Below are positions 20,957 through 29,990 of a DNA stretch of 64,000 bases, in pieces. The stretch spans positions 26,926,029-26,990,028 of the forward strand of contig CP154955.1 of the NCBI GenBank assembly GCA_039621445.1, written 5' to 3'. The position numbers were made by a program, and so were the translations under genes. The stretch comes from Euglena gracilis (Eukaryota; Euglenida; Euglenophyceae; Euglenales). Under the pieces are notes generated by a model. It ran no database searches. It was not told the origin of the DNA and worked only from the letters and a program-made list of their open reading frames with translations. Each line of letters opens with the position of its first letter. The stretch's first letter is position 1.

Positions 20957-21532
20957 ATGCGGAAACTTGCAAAACTGGCTGCAGAAAACGGTGTCCCGTG
21001 GGTGGAACTCCTCCCACGGGCCCTGAGAGCCATTCACGACGTGCCGGGTGAGGCTGGATTGTCCCCTTATGAAATTGTTTTTGGGCGACACCGACCGTTG
21101 TGTGGGATTGCACACAAACCACAGCGGGAGGCTGAAGGTGTAACCGAATTCCTCAAGCGAATGAAGGAACAAGACAGGTGGGTGGCCCAAACGCTCAATG
21201 AAAAACTGGAGGCTCGGAAAGAGGCTGTGAACCAGAAACGACGACGTAAACCCCCAGCCCTTCAGATTGGTTCCAAGGTTTGGTACCAACCAGAACGACA
21301 GCCTGGAACCGACAAGTTTGAACCCAGGTGGAAAGGGCCAGCGGTGGTTTTGGAAAGAGTGGGAGACCACTCCTATGTGGTGGAGCTTCAGCCGTGGAAG
21401 CGACAACCAGCCCACCGTTCCAAACTGAAACCACAGGTGGAAGACCTTTACTCGACCACCCCCGTGCCTTTGTACTTTTGGTGTGGGAAAGCACAAGAAC
21501 TGGAGGTTGGACCCGACGAGTGGGAGGTGTAA
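20957..21532 (+). CDS. pol: Family A integrase C-terminal region with GPY/F-like module, right arm
   Basis: 191 codons open. It follows the third catalytic acid and encodes a helical region (MRKLAKLAAENG, EAGLSPYEIVFGRHRPL), a charged helix, then QIGSKVWYQPE and FEPRWKGPAVVLERVGDHS, which fits the SH3-like GPY/F DNA-binding module of Ty3/gypsy integrases. It ends at a TAA just before the chromodomain. Confidence 0.75.
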   Translation: MRKLAKLAAENGVPWVELLPRALRAIHDVPGEAGLSPYEIVFGRHRPLCGIAHKPQREAEGVTEFLKRMKEQDRWVAQTLNEKLEARKEAVNQKRRRKPPALQIGSKVWYQPERQPGTDKFEPRWKGPAVVLERVGDHSYVVELQPWKRQPAHRSKLKPQVEDLYSTTPVPLYFWCGKAQELEVGPDEWEV

Positions 21533-21724
21533 AGGGTGCTCAACCACCGACATGAAAACGGGAAGACGGAATTTTTGGTGCGGTGGAAAGGATTTGGGGC
21601 ATAAGAGTACCAATGGGAACCACTGGAGAATTTCTTCTTAAGAATCAACAAGGACGTGGTTGCCTATTGTGTGGAGAACTGGGTGGATTTGGACGTCAAG
21701 GAATTGTTGGAACTGATGAAGTGA
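21533..21724 (+). pseudogene. pol: Chromodomain of family A integrase, right arm
   Basis: In the same frame as the integrase C-terminus after TAA (21530-21532), it reads RVLNHRHENGKTEFLVRWKG, a TAA at 21602-21604, YQWEPLENF, then an acidic helix (VENWVDLDVKELLELMK) and TGA near 21722. The aromatic cage positions seen are W in VRWKG and W in QWEP. Both TAA codons are shared with the left arm. Confidence 0.8.
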
Positions 21725-22408
21725 CAAGGTTCCTTGTCTTCATCATCCCCACATTTCCTCACAGATGCCCCGGCATCGACGTCCACAACGCCAACACCTA
21801 CACCAACAACCCCAACATCACCACCCCTACTTTCAACCTCAACCTCTTCGTCGCCCACCCCCTCCCCCATACCAGTCACCCCCAACCCCCGACTTCATCA
21901 TCCACACCATTCTACCCCCACCCCTACGCAAGGCCCTCGAGGCCGAGCTCCCCCCCGCCACCTGCAGGAGAACGCCCACAACCCCCCCTACCCAGCCTAC
22001 AAGCTGCCCCCCACCCCCAGCCATACACACACCCACCCCAATACCACCCCAGCCCCCCCCCACAACAACCACACCACCCCCCCCCCGGAGGGAGCGCGGG
22101 CGCTCTGCTTGCAGCAGCCCACGCAGCCCCCGCTCCCTCAGCCCCCCCTCTCTACCTCGGGACTCCGGAGCGGAGCCCGTCCCCCCCGGCGTCGCCGACC
22201 TCCCCTCCTCCTCCGACAACGACTTGCCCCGGCGACGCCCCACCCCCTGGTACCTCCGGGACCTCTGGGGATAGCTCCCCCTGGAGGCTCCCTTCCCCCC
22301 CTCCCCCATATTGGTTCGGGCCGCCCCCTCGCAGCCCCCCCTTTACCTGTCCAGAGCTCTCAGACCGTTTCTTCAACCACAGTGGGAAGGGAAGCTGTCC
22401 CACACTGA
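21725..22408 (+). CDS. Pro/Thr/Ser/His-rich tail after the chromodomain
   Basis: The frame stays open from the TGA after the chromodomain to 22408. Composition is almost wholly P, T, S, H with some R. No domain is visible. It may be an extended C-terminal tail of Pol read through the TGA, or simply C-rich 3' sequence that lacks stops by composition. Low confidence that it is translated. Confidence 0.3.
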   Translation, partial: QGSLSSSSPHFLTDAPASTSTTPTPTPTTPTSPPLLSTSTSSSPTPSPIPVTPNPRLHHPHHSTPTPTQGPRGRAPPRHLQENAHNPPYPAYKLPPTPSHTHTHPNTTPAPPHNNHTTPPPEGARALCLQQPTQPPLPQPPLSTSGLRSGARPPRRRRPPLLLRQRLAPATPHPLVPPGPLGIAPPGGSLPPLPHIGSGRPLAAPPLPVQSSQTVSSTTVGREAVPH

Positions 22409-23650
22409 ACCTGGAGCGCCCCCCCCCCACGCCGAACCTGGGGTGCTCCCCCCACACTGAACCCAAGGTGCCCCCCCCTCCCTCAGCTAGGACCTGGGGT
22501 CCCCCCAAGGGCAGCGGAACGTTGAGGCAGAGAGTTTTTAAGAAAAAAAAAAGGGAGCGGCGCTTGGCGCCAGCCGTTCCCCCCCCCGACAAGGGCCCTG
22601 GGGGGGGGGGGGAAAGCCACCGCACCCAAAAAAAAGCAAAAAGAAAAGAAAAACAAAAAACGAGAAGAAAGGAAAAGATTGGGGGCCCAGCCAACTGCCC
22701 CCTCACCAAAACAGACCGTGGGCAGCGCTTAACGCCTGCCCCCCCCCCCCCCCGGCTACGGAGGGCCTAGAGGGAGGGGGCAGCCCCGGACCTGCAAAGA
22801 AAGAAAAAAAGAAAAAGGAACCAGAACCTGGGTTGGCCACACCTGGTCTGACCCAGAGCGCGAGGGCCCAACTGAAACCCAGCCCTCCGCTTAATTTGTG
22901 CATTTTTAACTACACGGACGTTTGACGAAAGAGAGGGGGTGGAGCGGAAGAGGGGCATTAAGGAGCCTGCTGCCACCCCCCCCCCCACGCCTGACAGATC
23001 CGGGGTGCCAGGATACACCACAGCGAGTGTAAAAAAGAATTCAAAACGACTTTTTGGCTGAGGTGGGCAGCGTTTGCCTGCCCCCCCCCCCGTTCAGGAC
23101 CTGGACCTGGGAGGGGTGTGCCACCGAGGCAGAAAAAAAAACTGTGGCCCAGCCAACTGACCCTCCCCCCCACAAAAAAACAGACAAATAAGTTTTGGTT
23201 GTGGTGCTGGATGCCTGCCCCCCCACCCCGTGGTCCAAACGTGGGGGAACCAGCCACCTGACCCCCCCTGAAAAAGAAAAAAAACCGGACCCTGCCCCGG
23301 CCTGATTTTAACCGAAACTCTGACTCAGCATTCGCTTGAATTTTGTAAAAATTTGCCCCTGTCTGGCGACTGACCGCTGGGCAGGCGGAGGCGGAACCTC
23401 CGAACGGGAGCTGCGCCCTTGTTTAAAAAAAAAGAGGCGGGTGCTGGGATCGGCGCCTGGCGCCTGCCCCCCCTCCCACACGACAAGGGACCTGGAGAGG
23501 ACAGCCACCTGAAAAAAAACCAGGCCAGCCACCCCCCCGAGGGAATGTTTGACCAGCCTGTGACCAAAAACATAAACGGCTAGCCCCCTTACAACAAACG
23601 CACTCCGCACGTCTTCCTAAGTGAGTCGAAAAGAGTTGTAAACAACTCCT
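22409..23650 (+). other. Family A 3' untranslated low-complexity region
   Basis: About 1.2 kb of C-runs of 8-14 bases, A/AG-rich runs and imperfect repeats built around GGCGCCTGGCGCC and CCCAGCCAACTG... motifs. I see no gene. The A-rich tracts are homopurine, and the C-runs make the opposite strand a candidate for G-quadruplex formation. It ends at the polypurine tract. Confidence 0.6.
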
Positions 23651-23662
23651 TGGGAAGGGGAG
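23651..23662 (+). promoter_or_regulatory. Polypurine tract of family A
   Basis: TGGGAAGGGGAG lies immediately before TGTGAGTC, the LTR start. This is the expected primer for plus-strand DNA synthesis. The same purine string with the same spacing precedes the 3' LTR of the TRIM-like element (47982-47993), and a similar one precedes the family B LTR. Confidence 0.8.
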
Positions 23663-24197
23663 TGTGAGTCAGGGGTGCTGAGTGCCTGAGAACTAACCAG
23701 GTGACTTGACCCAACCAGGGGCCTACAGTTTCAATGATGAAACAATTAGGATAATCCCCTCCTAGCTGAATTTTAACCTCTGACCAGATTTTAACCACGA
23801 TTTTACAACCTGTTCCACAGGGCTCTGTCACTACTCTGTCACCACTCTGTACTCAATCTGATTATCCATTTGCATTGGCATATCTGGTCCAAGTTTCAAG
23901 TCAATTAAAGTTTGTCAAGATTTCATTGGGAGTGGACGTTGATTATCTGTTCAAGTATTGTGGTCAGAAGTGAAGTTTGAATCAGGAGTTGTTGCTGCAA
24001 GTGCACCTAAGTTCCCCAGTTCGCCGGCATCGAAGACTGCTTCACTCAATCCAGCGATCAGCGATCTGACCTCGACGTGAAGGCATTTCAGTGCTTTGAT
24101 CAAGACCGACAGGTGTTTTATACCCGATTTGTGACCCCCCCCCAAGGACCCACCCCACAACAACCCCGAGAAGGGAAAAGTTATAACCAAAGAAAAT
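23663..24197 (+). repeat. Family A 3' LTR (plus leader of an adjoining copy)
   Basis: It begins TGTGAGTCAGG after the polypurine tract. It lacks the ~60-bp insert found in the LTRs at 1654 and 5427. It runs directly into a gag leader and ATG (24198), so the LTR is shared with the start of a second, deleted element, as in tandem retrotransposon arrays formed by LTR recombination. Confidence 0.8.
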
Positions 24198-24556
24198 GAA
24201 ACAATTTTTAACAAAGGCCGCGCGGGAAATTGAAATTCAACTGGGCAGGGTAATCGATCCTACGCGGGGACAGGGAAACCCCACGGACCTGGAACAATCG
24301 GAACAGCAAAGGGGGTTATCCCGCTCCAAGAGGTAGTTTGAAGCACGCCTCAAACTGCTCTACAGTCGGTTGGAACACCCCCACAGACGGTGCATACACA
24401 TTGGTCGCTGAACGGATGCCTTAAATGATGTGCAGAAACTGCTTTCGTGAACAAGACAGGAGGAACCGAGACAGGCCCACCCTGACATTGAAGGGGCTGA
24501 CAAATGTACCTGACGCAACCAGGGAAGACGTAACAAGACTGGTGGCAGCCACACTT
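24198..24556 (+). pseudogene. gag: Deleted family A gag after the shared LTR
   Basis: The ATG at 24198 starts MKQFLTKAAREIE. At about 24331 the sequence jumps ~3 kb to the late-capsid segment (GTTTGAAGCACGCC...), then the RNCFREQDRRNRDRPTLTLK region that precedes the nucleocapsid. GAACAAG here is the unmutated form of the site that carries a TAA at 9316. At 24557 family B sequence begins. Confidence 0.75.
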
Positions 24557-24797
24557 AGGCACCTATCCTACACAGACGTTCCACACAGGGAAACTCTGTG
24601 GTTGACCGGTGGTGAGGATCTTACTGAACCGTGAAACACGGTGAAAATACTGTTACTGGCCCCTAGCCAACCTTTAAGCAAGGATACAGGTCTCAGAAGG
24701 CTCTGTTTGGTATTCGCCGATACAACCTTTCTGGTCCCTGTTTCACTGCTTATTCGTGTGAACTTTTTGGTTTTTGCCTTTTTACCCATCTCAAAAG
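24557..24797 (+). promoter_or_regulatory. Family B leader upstream of gag (B0)
   Basis: Matches 29747-29990. It contains the hairpin CCGTGAAACACGG and a conserved block around GGCCCCTAGCCAACC, then TTTTACCCATCTCAAAAG before the ATG at 24798. Its upstream LTR part is missing; it joins family A gag at ~24557. Confidence 0.6.
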
Positions 24798-26384
24798 ATG
24801 CAGAGCACAACCCCCAACAACAAATTTGATGATGACTTGTTGATGAGTTCATTGACCAATCTTGATGAGGATTGCGGGGATTGGAACGGTTCGAACGAAA
24901 TAGGTTCCAATTCCCGACCCCCCAAGCAACAAGACGACACATTGCATCAATTGTCACAAGGCGAAACGCCTTTATTGTTGCAAGGAGGCAATGCGCCTTC
25001 ATCATCATCATTGTCATTGATTGTGCGGGATGTTGGTGGCAAAATGCCTTCCTCCGTCCCGGTTAACCCATCATTGATGCGGCAAGGGGATGAACCCCTT
25101 GCACCTTGACACTTGGTTACTCATGTTTTCCATGAACAAAGTGAGGGGTATTTGCCCTTTGCTCTGTTCACACCCAAAAGATTCCCGTTGGAAGCACCTG
25201 GTGGACCTTTTGGAGTGCAACTCGGCGGAAACACCGTGTTTTTTCCAACCCCCCCCTCAATTATCACCCCGCACACCATTTCACGCATTACCGGGATTAC
25301 CCGCGGAAACTGCGGTTTTCCCTGCTTTGCCATGGAACCAGATATGCGTCTGGTGGTACCGGAAATCTCTGGTGCCGTTTCCATTGTGGACGACTATGAG
25401 GAAGATTTGAGAGATAACCCCACCCCCGGTGATGTTTACCGAATTATCGGTCAACTCCCAGCGGATCACCCGCTGAGTAAACAAATTTTGCATGTCCACC
25501 ATTGCGTTGCGGAATGTGCAACCATGCTCAAAAAGGTTTTGCAGTTTGATGAGGACAATCAAATGGTTGTCAACACCAAACTGGAATATTGCTGGAATTA
25601 TTTGCAGAGAATTGGCAAATATTGCCAAAACAATTTCGAAAATGCAGTGAAAGACCTTCAGCATTTTCGAGAAAGTGTTGACAGTATTTTGCGCAAACTC
25701 CAGTTGGTGGAATATTTGGAAGAAACGGTGCATGACTTGTCCGCGAGTTTGGATAAAATGTCCCCTCCGGTACCGGTTGTGCCACCACCCACAGCGGTAA
25801 GCGCTGCGGTTGGTATTCCAAATGTCCCGGAATCACGTTCTCAAATTACCATTTCTGCAGTAGGAATCCCTACATCCACCGCAAACTTGGTACAACCACC
25901 AGCGAAAACGCGAGTTGTACCACCTTTGCATTTCCTCACACCACAGACCCACTTTTCGCAACACATTTCCGATGAGGAAATTGATCCCCGGCTCGACAAT
26001 TCGAGTCTCTACCAAGAAGTTCAACATTCCAACCTTGTAGGAGGAATGAGCCAACACCCCACACCTGGTATTGGTCATGTGTCGCATTCGCGATCATACC
26101 AACCACCAACGGGTTCTGGATTACCAGACAACCCGTCGGGTTTTCGGCGGGAAACCCGCCCCACAGGGAGAGGTTCACCAAATTTTTCGCAAATCCCGCA
26201 GGAAAATCCTGCCACCCTACATTTGGTGTGCGAAAACATGCACGGGGTACACATTGAGCGGAAAATCAGCGAAACGCGTTTGGTGTTAAGCATTACCCGG
26301 ACCCAAACCCCTGGAATACCACCGAGGGTCATCGGGTTACTCAGAGAGACTTCAAGGGCACCATCGAAATCGCGAACAAGGTGA
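24798..26384 (+). pseudogene. gag: Family B gag N-terminal and middle region (B0)
   Basis: The ATG at 24798 starts MQSTTPNNKFDDDLLMSSL, an acidic region rich in N, S and D. A TGA near 25107 (TCA in B1) stops it, and the same chain continues in the frame 25113-26384: FTPKRFPLE, MEPDMRLVVPEISGAVSIVD, a helical region ending NFENAVKDLQHFRESV. At 25692 the sequence jumps past about 1 kb of coiled coil to QLVEYLEETVHDLSASLDK, followed by a Pro/Thr/Gln-rich stretch. It is the only copy with this middle segment on the plus strand, and so shows the original gag order. No database-level domain can be named; the Gag role follows from the CCHC region next to it. Confidence 0.7.
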
Positions 26385-27136
26385 AGCCCCAATGGGACGG
26401 GGATCCAACCACATGGAGACAATTTTTTCGGGACTGGGAGTACTACTGGGCACTAAAGGGACCCATCCCAGACCCGAATCCCGGGGTAGTCAAGATGGAA
26501 TTCATCGATTGCCTACCGAGGGAGGAGCGAGAACGTGCACGCAATTTGGTGATACGTAATGGCGTATCGTTTGATGACCTGGTTGAACAATACGCTTCAA
26601 CCAACTCGAGTCTGGTCACCAGGATTACCCTGAAGAAGAAATGGCGACAATGCGCGCCACCGGATCGCAAATGGAAATCCATTGACCTTTGGTATGCCAA
26701 ATTGTTAGCACTTGCTTCCGAAGTTGATGAACTTAGCGAGAAGCAAATGCGCGAACAATTCGATGCGGTTTTGATGCATTTCACACCATCCCTCCTGAAG
26801 GATATCCATCGCGAGGAGTTGGCAGGGCATGAGATGACTCTTGCCCAACGTTGGAATTATGTGTCAAAGCAACTCAAGCTTACACAAGTTTTGGGACAAA
26901 TACAGTCCGCTTTCCAAACGCATGCCACCGCGGGAATCCCTGCGGGTGCGTTTAATGCGTTGCAAAAATCACCCATGTCACCAAGATCACCCACCACGGG
27001 ACCGAAAATGCGGAATCAGCGTTCTTCGGACCAAGGCACGGATAAACTGTGCTTTTTGTGTAACAAATCTGGTCACATGTCTCGGGAATGCCCGAACCCC
27101 GATGCGCGAAAGCGTATTGGAAGTCCACGTGACTGA
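26381..27136 (+). CDS. gag: Family B Gag capsid-like region and CCHC knuckle (B0)
   Basis: 251 codons open. The first ~190 residues (FRDWEYYWALKGPIPDPNPG, FIDCLPREERERARNLV, WYAKLLALASEVDELSEKQM, AQRWNYVSKQLKL) are helical with conserved Trp, resembling the retrotransposon capsid (gag) domain of Ty3/gypsy. The CCHC knuckle CFLCNKSGHMSREC is at 27050-27091 (CX2CX4HX4C). It ends shortly after at a TGA, where B2 continues into a long Ser/Arg tail. It is entered by a frame change from the preceding segment. Confidence 0.8.
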   Translation: MKPQWDGDPTTWRQFFRDWEYYWALKGPIPDPNPGVVKMEFIDCLPREERERARNLVIRNGVSFDDLVEQYASTNSSLVTRITLKKKWRQCAPPDRKWKSIDLWYAKLLALASEVDELSEKQMREQFDAVLMHFTPSLLKDIHREELAGHEMTLAQRWNYVSKQLKLTQVLGQIQSAFQTHATAGIPAGAFNALQKSPMSPRSPTTGPKMRNQRSSDQGTDKLCFLCNKSGHMSRECPNPDARKRIGSPRD

Positions 27137-27606
27137 CATGCACTACCAAACCGAAACTTCCTTCCAATGCGCACATTGTCGGAGAATTTCTACACAACCT
27201 CATTTCGACTGTGGATGTATTGTTGAACCTTCCAAACTAATCGCTTTACACAACAACCAGAGCACACTTGGTACCGGAACCGACACCGAATTTACCCTGA
27301 CAGCTGACCGAGAACACAACACACCGGGTTGTTACCCGTTGTGTGTTGAAGTACATCGACAACTGGACAAACGGGGAATCGCGTCCCTATTCAGAATCGC
27401 GAGAATCGCACATGATAACCTCCAATGGCAGAAGGCCAACCTCCCTGACCCCGAATTGCAGAATTCCAACTTCTCCGATGTCCCTGCATACAAGTGGCAG
27501 AATGCCAAAAATAATTGTACTCCTTAAAATACACCTGAAACATTTGGTACAATGATTGATGAAGTGTCTTCGGACACACCACATTACCAATGTAGCTCGG
27601 TAAACT
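27121..27606 (+). pseudogene. pol: Cys-motif region upstream of Dam-like domain (B0)
   Basis: One frame reads TSFQCAHCRRISTQPHFDCGC, a CX2CX9CXC pattern, and then continues without a shift into CYPLCVEVHRQLDKRGIASLF. In B1 and B2 these two parts lie in different frames, so B0 shows the original continuity. The protease that precedes this motif in B1/B2 is absent here. Stops follow after about 27530. Confidence 0.5.
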
Positions 27607-28180
27607 GTGTTTCAACCCTCCACAGGACTGAAACCGCGACAACTTTTCGCTAACCGCATCTGGAATGCGTTCAATTTTGGACAATATCACATTTTAGAAA
27701 CTTGGTTTTCCAAAATCACGCAAATCGCGAAGTCGATGGACCTACAGTTTGAGATTGACGCGTCTTCTTTCCAAAGCACACTCTCGTTTACCCAATTACT
27801 TGTCAAGTCATACAAACGCGTTTGATAAGTTTTGGGGTGATGTGGTCCTGTGGATACACCCACCTCTGAAGCTTATCCCTGTTGTTGTTGACAATATCCT
27901 TCGGGTTCAAGCACGCGGTGTGCTACTCATTCCTGTAAATCCCGAAGCGGAATGGTTCCAACAATTGGCGTGTGTCACGACGACGTACGCCACCTCCAGC
28001 GGTGGGATACAGCGGACGACACTCCCTTGTTTGAAGATTTTTGTGGTGTCATACCATTGAAAGAAATCATTCTTTGTGTTTGTTTCGTAGATGCATCCAG
28101 AACTGTTGACCACATTGACAAATTCCCAAGGGATAAAGGTCAGAATGACCAAACATACCAACTATCCGCATTGATATAAA
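27607..28180 (+). pseudogene. pol: Dam-like methyltransferase-type domain (B0)
   Basis: WNAFNFGQYHILETWFSK, then in the next frame AFDKFWGDVVLWIHPPLKLI (HPPL at 27857-27868) and ARGVLLIPVNPEAEWFQQL. It aligns by eye with 34650-34960 in B1 and, more distantly, with 10530-10760 in family A. At least two frameshifts are present. The family A domain has NPPF where this one has HPPL. Confidence 0.6.
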
Positions 28181-28385
28181 GCAGTGGTCACCTCAGCCCA
28201 GGGACCACATCGGTGTCAAGTGTACGAGTTTTTTCAGGGGCTGCATGGGTTTGTTGCTTCAAGGGTACAAGTGTTATCGGAGGCCCAGGGACCACTTCGG
28301 TGTCAAGTGTACGCGTTTTGCCGCGCGTGCATGAGTTTTTTTTTTCAAGTGTACAAGTGTTACCCGGAGCCCAGGGATCACCTCG
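28181..28385 (+). repeat. Three degenerate ~80-bp repeats before RT (B0)
   Basis: The block CCCAGGGACCAC...TCGGTGTCAAGTGTAC(G/A)...GTTTT appears at about 28198, 28285 and 28368, the last with CCCAGGGATCACCTCGGTGT. They lie where the Dam-like domain joins RT and are not seen in B1 or B2. They do not preserve a reading frame. Confidence 0.55.
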
Positions 28386-28512
28386 GTGTGTGATGTTTTA
28401 GAACGTCATATCTATGCCCATGAAATAGATCCTGCAATTCGTGGACCTTTCGGTGTCTGTAAGATCGATCCAAAGAAGGTGCACAGCCCATGCACCGAAA
28501 TTTATTCTCGTT
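28386..28512 (+). pseudogene. pol: RT N-terminal fragment (B0)
   Basis: Reads IYAHEIDPAIRGPFGVCKID, matching YACDIDPAIRGPFGICKIE at the start of RT in B1. After about 40 codons it is replaced by the 217-bp repeat; TTCTCGTTTTTGG is shared by both sides at the junction. Confidence 0.7.
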
Positions 28513-29308
28513 TTTGGAGCGCCGGCGCGGCCGATTTCGCCCGAAAACGACCAAAAAACGACGTTTTTGGGTTCGTCCGTTGCCAAAGTGCTATTTTGCG
28601 CCTCCCGGGCGGTAACTGCTGCGTTTTACAAACGCCCGCCGCGGGCAAAATTGCGCCTGTCGGGCCGGCGCCCTTCGCAACAGTCAGGTAAAAGGATCGC
28701 CGACCTCTACCCGGGGCAGAGCGCTTGTTTTTAGAGCGCCGGCGCGGCCGATTTCGGCCGAAAACGACCGAAAAACAACGCTTTCTTGGGCGTCCGTTGC
28801 CAAAGTGCTATTTTGTGCCTCCCGGGCGGTAACTGCTGCGTTTTACGAACGCCCGCCGCGGGAAAAATTGCGCCTGTCGGGCCGGCGCCCTTCGCAACAG
28901 TCCGGTAAAGGATCGCCGACTTCTACCCGGGGCAGAGCGCCGGTATTTGGAGCGCCGGCGCGGCTGATTTCGGCCAAAAACGACCGACAAACGACGTTTT
29001 TCAGGGCGTCCGTTGCCAAAGTGCTGTTTTGCGCCTCCCGGGCGGTAACTGCTGCGTTTTTACGCACGCCCGCCGCGGGCAAAATTGCGCCTGTCGCCTC
29101 GGCGCCCTCGAAACAGAGCGCTCGTTTTTGGAGCGCCGGCGCGGCCAGTTTCGGGCAAAAACGACCAAAAAACGACACTTTTTTTGGCGGTTCGTTGCCA
29201 AAGTGCTATTTTGGTGCATCCCGGGCAGGAACAGTTGCGTTTTTCCGCACGCCCGCCCCGGGCAAAATTGCCCCTGTCGGGAAAAACGACACTATTTTTG
29301 GGGGTTCG
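28505..29308 (+). repeat. 217-bp tandem repeat, first block (~3.7 units)
   Basis: The CCTCCCGGGCGG landmark falls at 28601, 28818 and 29034 (spacing 217 and 216), with a shorter, diverged unit at 29218. Each unit is rich in CpG and inverted motifs (GCCGGCGCGGCC, CGCCCGCCGCGGGC, TTTCGGCCGAAAA). The block separates B0 from the family B LTR, which opens inside a unit. Confidence 0.9.
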
Positions 29309-29746
29309 TGTGTACCAGGCACGTCCCAGCTCTGTAGGATATCTGCAGAGTGGGTTCTGTGACGGTCACACCACTGTGTAAAACCACAGCTGGTAGGATC
29401 GTGGCACACCCTTCTGGGATCTGCCCCTGGACACGTCAGCACTTTTCTCTTCTTCCCCCACAGGTGGTTTTCTTCACTGTCATTCTTCCAAAGTTTGACC
29501 ATTGGTTTTGTCAGAGGGAAAAACCCTCTGAACAGTCGAACTTGAACTCAGAAGAAACTTCTGAGTCTTTGCTTTGTGCTTTGCTTCTTGGGGAATTGGG
29601 AGGAAAAGGGGAAAAACACTTTTTGTTACTCCAAAGAGTTTTCCCTACCATAAGTAGGCTGCGCACCAAGGCGAAAGCGAAAGGCTTTTACGGAAAGTCC
29701 CAAAAAGGGGAAAAGGGAAAGCTTTGGACGTACACTTGGTAGCACA
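29309..29746 (+). repeat. Family B 5' LTR
   Basis: Matches 63644-64000 with about 4% substitutions and one gap. It starts TGTGTACC. It contains two strong inverted repeats: CAGAGGG AAAAA CCCTCTG (29514-29532, absent from the 3' LTR) and ACTCAGAAG AAA CTTCTGAGT (29546-29566, present in both). The right end is not certain because the 3' LTR is cut by the window edge. Confidence 0.75.
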
Positions 29747-29990
29747 TTTAGGCAACGATCCTACACAGACGTTCCACACAGAGAAACTCTGTGGTTGACT
29801 GGTGGTGAGGATCGTACTGAGCCGTGAAACACGGTGAAAGTACTGTTGCTGGCCCCTAGCCAACCTTTAAGCAAGGATACAGGTCTCAGAAGGCTCTGTT
29901 CGGTAATCGCCGATACAACCTTTCTGGTCCCTGTATCTCTGCTTATTTGTGTGAATTTTTGGGTTTTGGCCTTTTTACCCATCTCAAAAG
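29747..29990 (+). promoter_or_regulatory. Family B leader with two hairpins before gag
   Basis: CACAGAG AAA CTCTGTG (29777-29793) and CCGTG AAA CACGG (29824-29836 region) are perfect short hairpins. The second is also conserved in B0. Such leader structures often serve RNA packaging or translation in retroelements; that role is inferred. No canonical tRNA primer site was recognised. Confidence 0.5.

Larger units (their letters stand above)
5427..24197 (+). mobile_element. Family A chromodomain Ty3/gypsy element with Dam-like and C5 methyltransferase domains, split by an inverted self-copy
   Basis: Reading left to right and skipping the inverted arm at 12500-18449, the order is LTR, gag (6017-9310), CCHC nucleocapsid (9314-10240), Dam-like domain, C5 methyltransferase, retropepsin, RT (18451), RNase H, integrase with HHCC and DDE motifs, GPY/F-like module, chromodomain (21533), Pro-rich tail, polypurine tract, LTR (23663). 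PR-RT-RH-INT order with a terminal chromodomain is the hallmark of chromoviral Ty3/gypsy elements. A stretch of roughly 60 codons expected between protease and RT is absent at the inverted-arm junction. Many frames are broken, so the copy is not autonomous. Target-site duplications cannot be judged because both flanks are other element copies. Confidence 0.8.
19047..24991 (+). repeat. Right arm of ~5.95 kb palindrome
   Basis: It begins CCGAAAACCATCACAG and ends CAAGGAGGCAA; its reverse complement is 12500-18449. It is continuous on its left with the RT core and on its right with more family B gag, so this arm is in its natural context and the left arm is the copy. Differences between arms include homopolymer lengths and an A-run at 20504-20517 where the left arm has mixed bases. 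Confidence 0.9.
24557..28512 (+). mobile_element. Truncated family B element B0
   Basis: This holds the family B leader, gag (24798-27136), a protease-less junction to the Cys-motif/Dam-like region, and the first ~40 codons of RT, and is then cut by the 217-bp repeat at about 28505-28512. Relative to B1 and B2 it keeps the gag middle segment in normal orientation, but lacks about 1 kb of coiled coil (joined at 25692) and all of the protease. It diverges clearly from B1/B2 in sequence, so it is an older or separate copy. Confidence 0.75.

Noticed and set aside
21530-21604. In-frame TAA codons in chromodomain, RNase H and gag where Gln would fit, suggesting a nonstandard code
   Set aside because: At 9082 the TAA is GAA in gag copy 1, at 37604 the TAG is TGG in B2, and at 55838 the TAG is TAC in B1. 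The stops are point mutations in decaying copies, and TAA/TAG/TGA also end the long frames.
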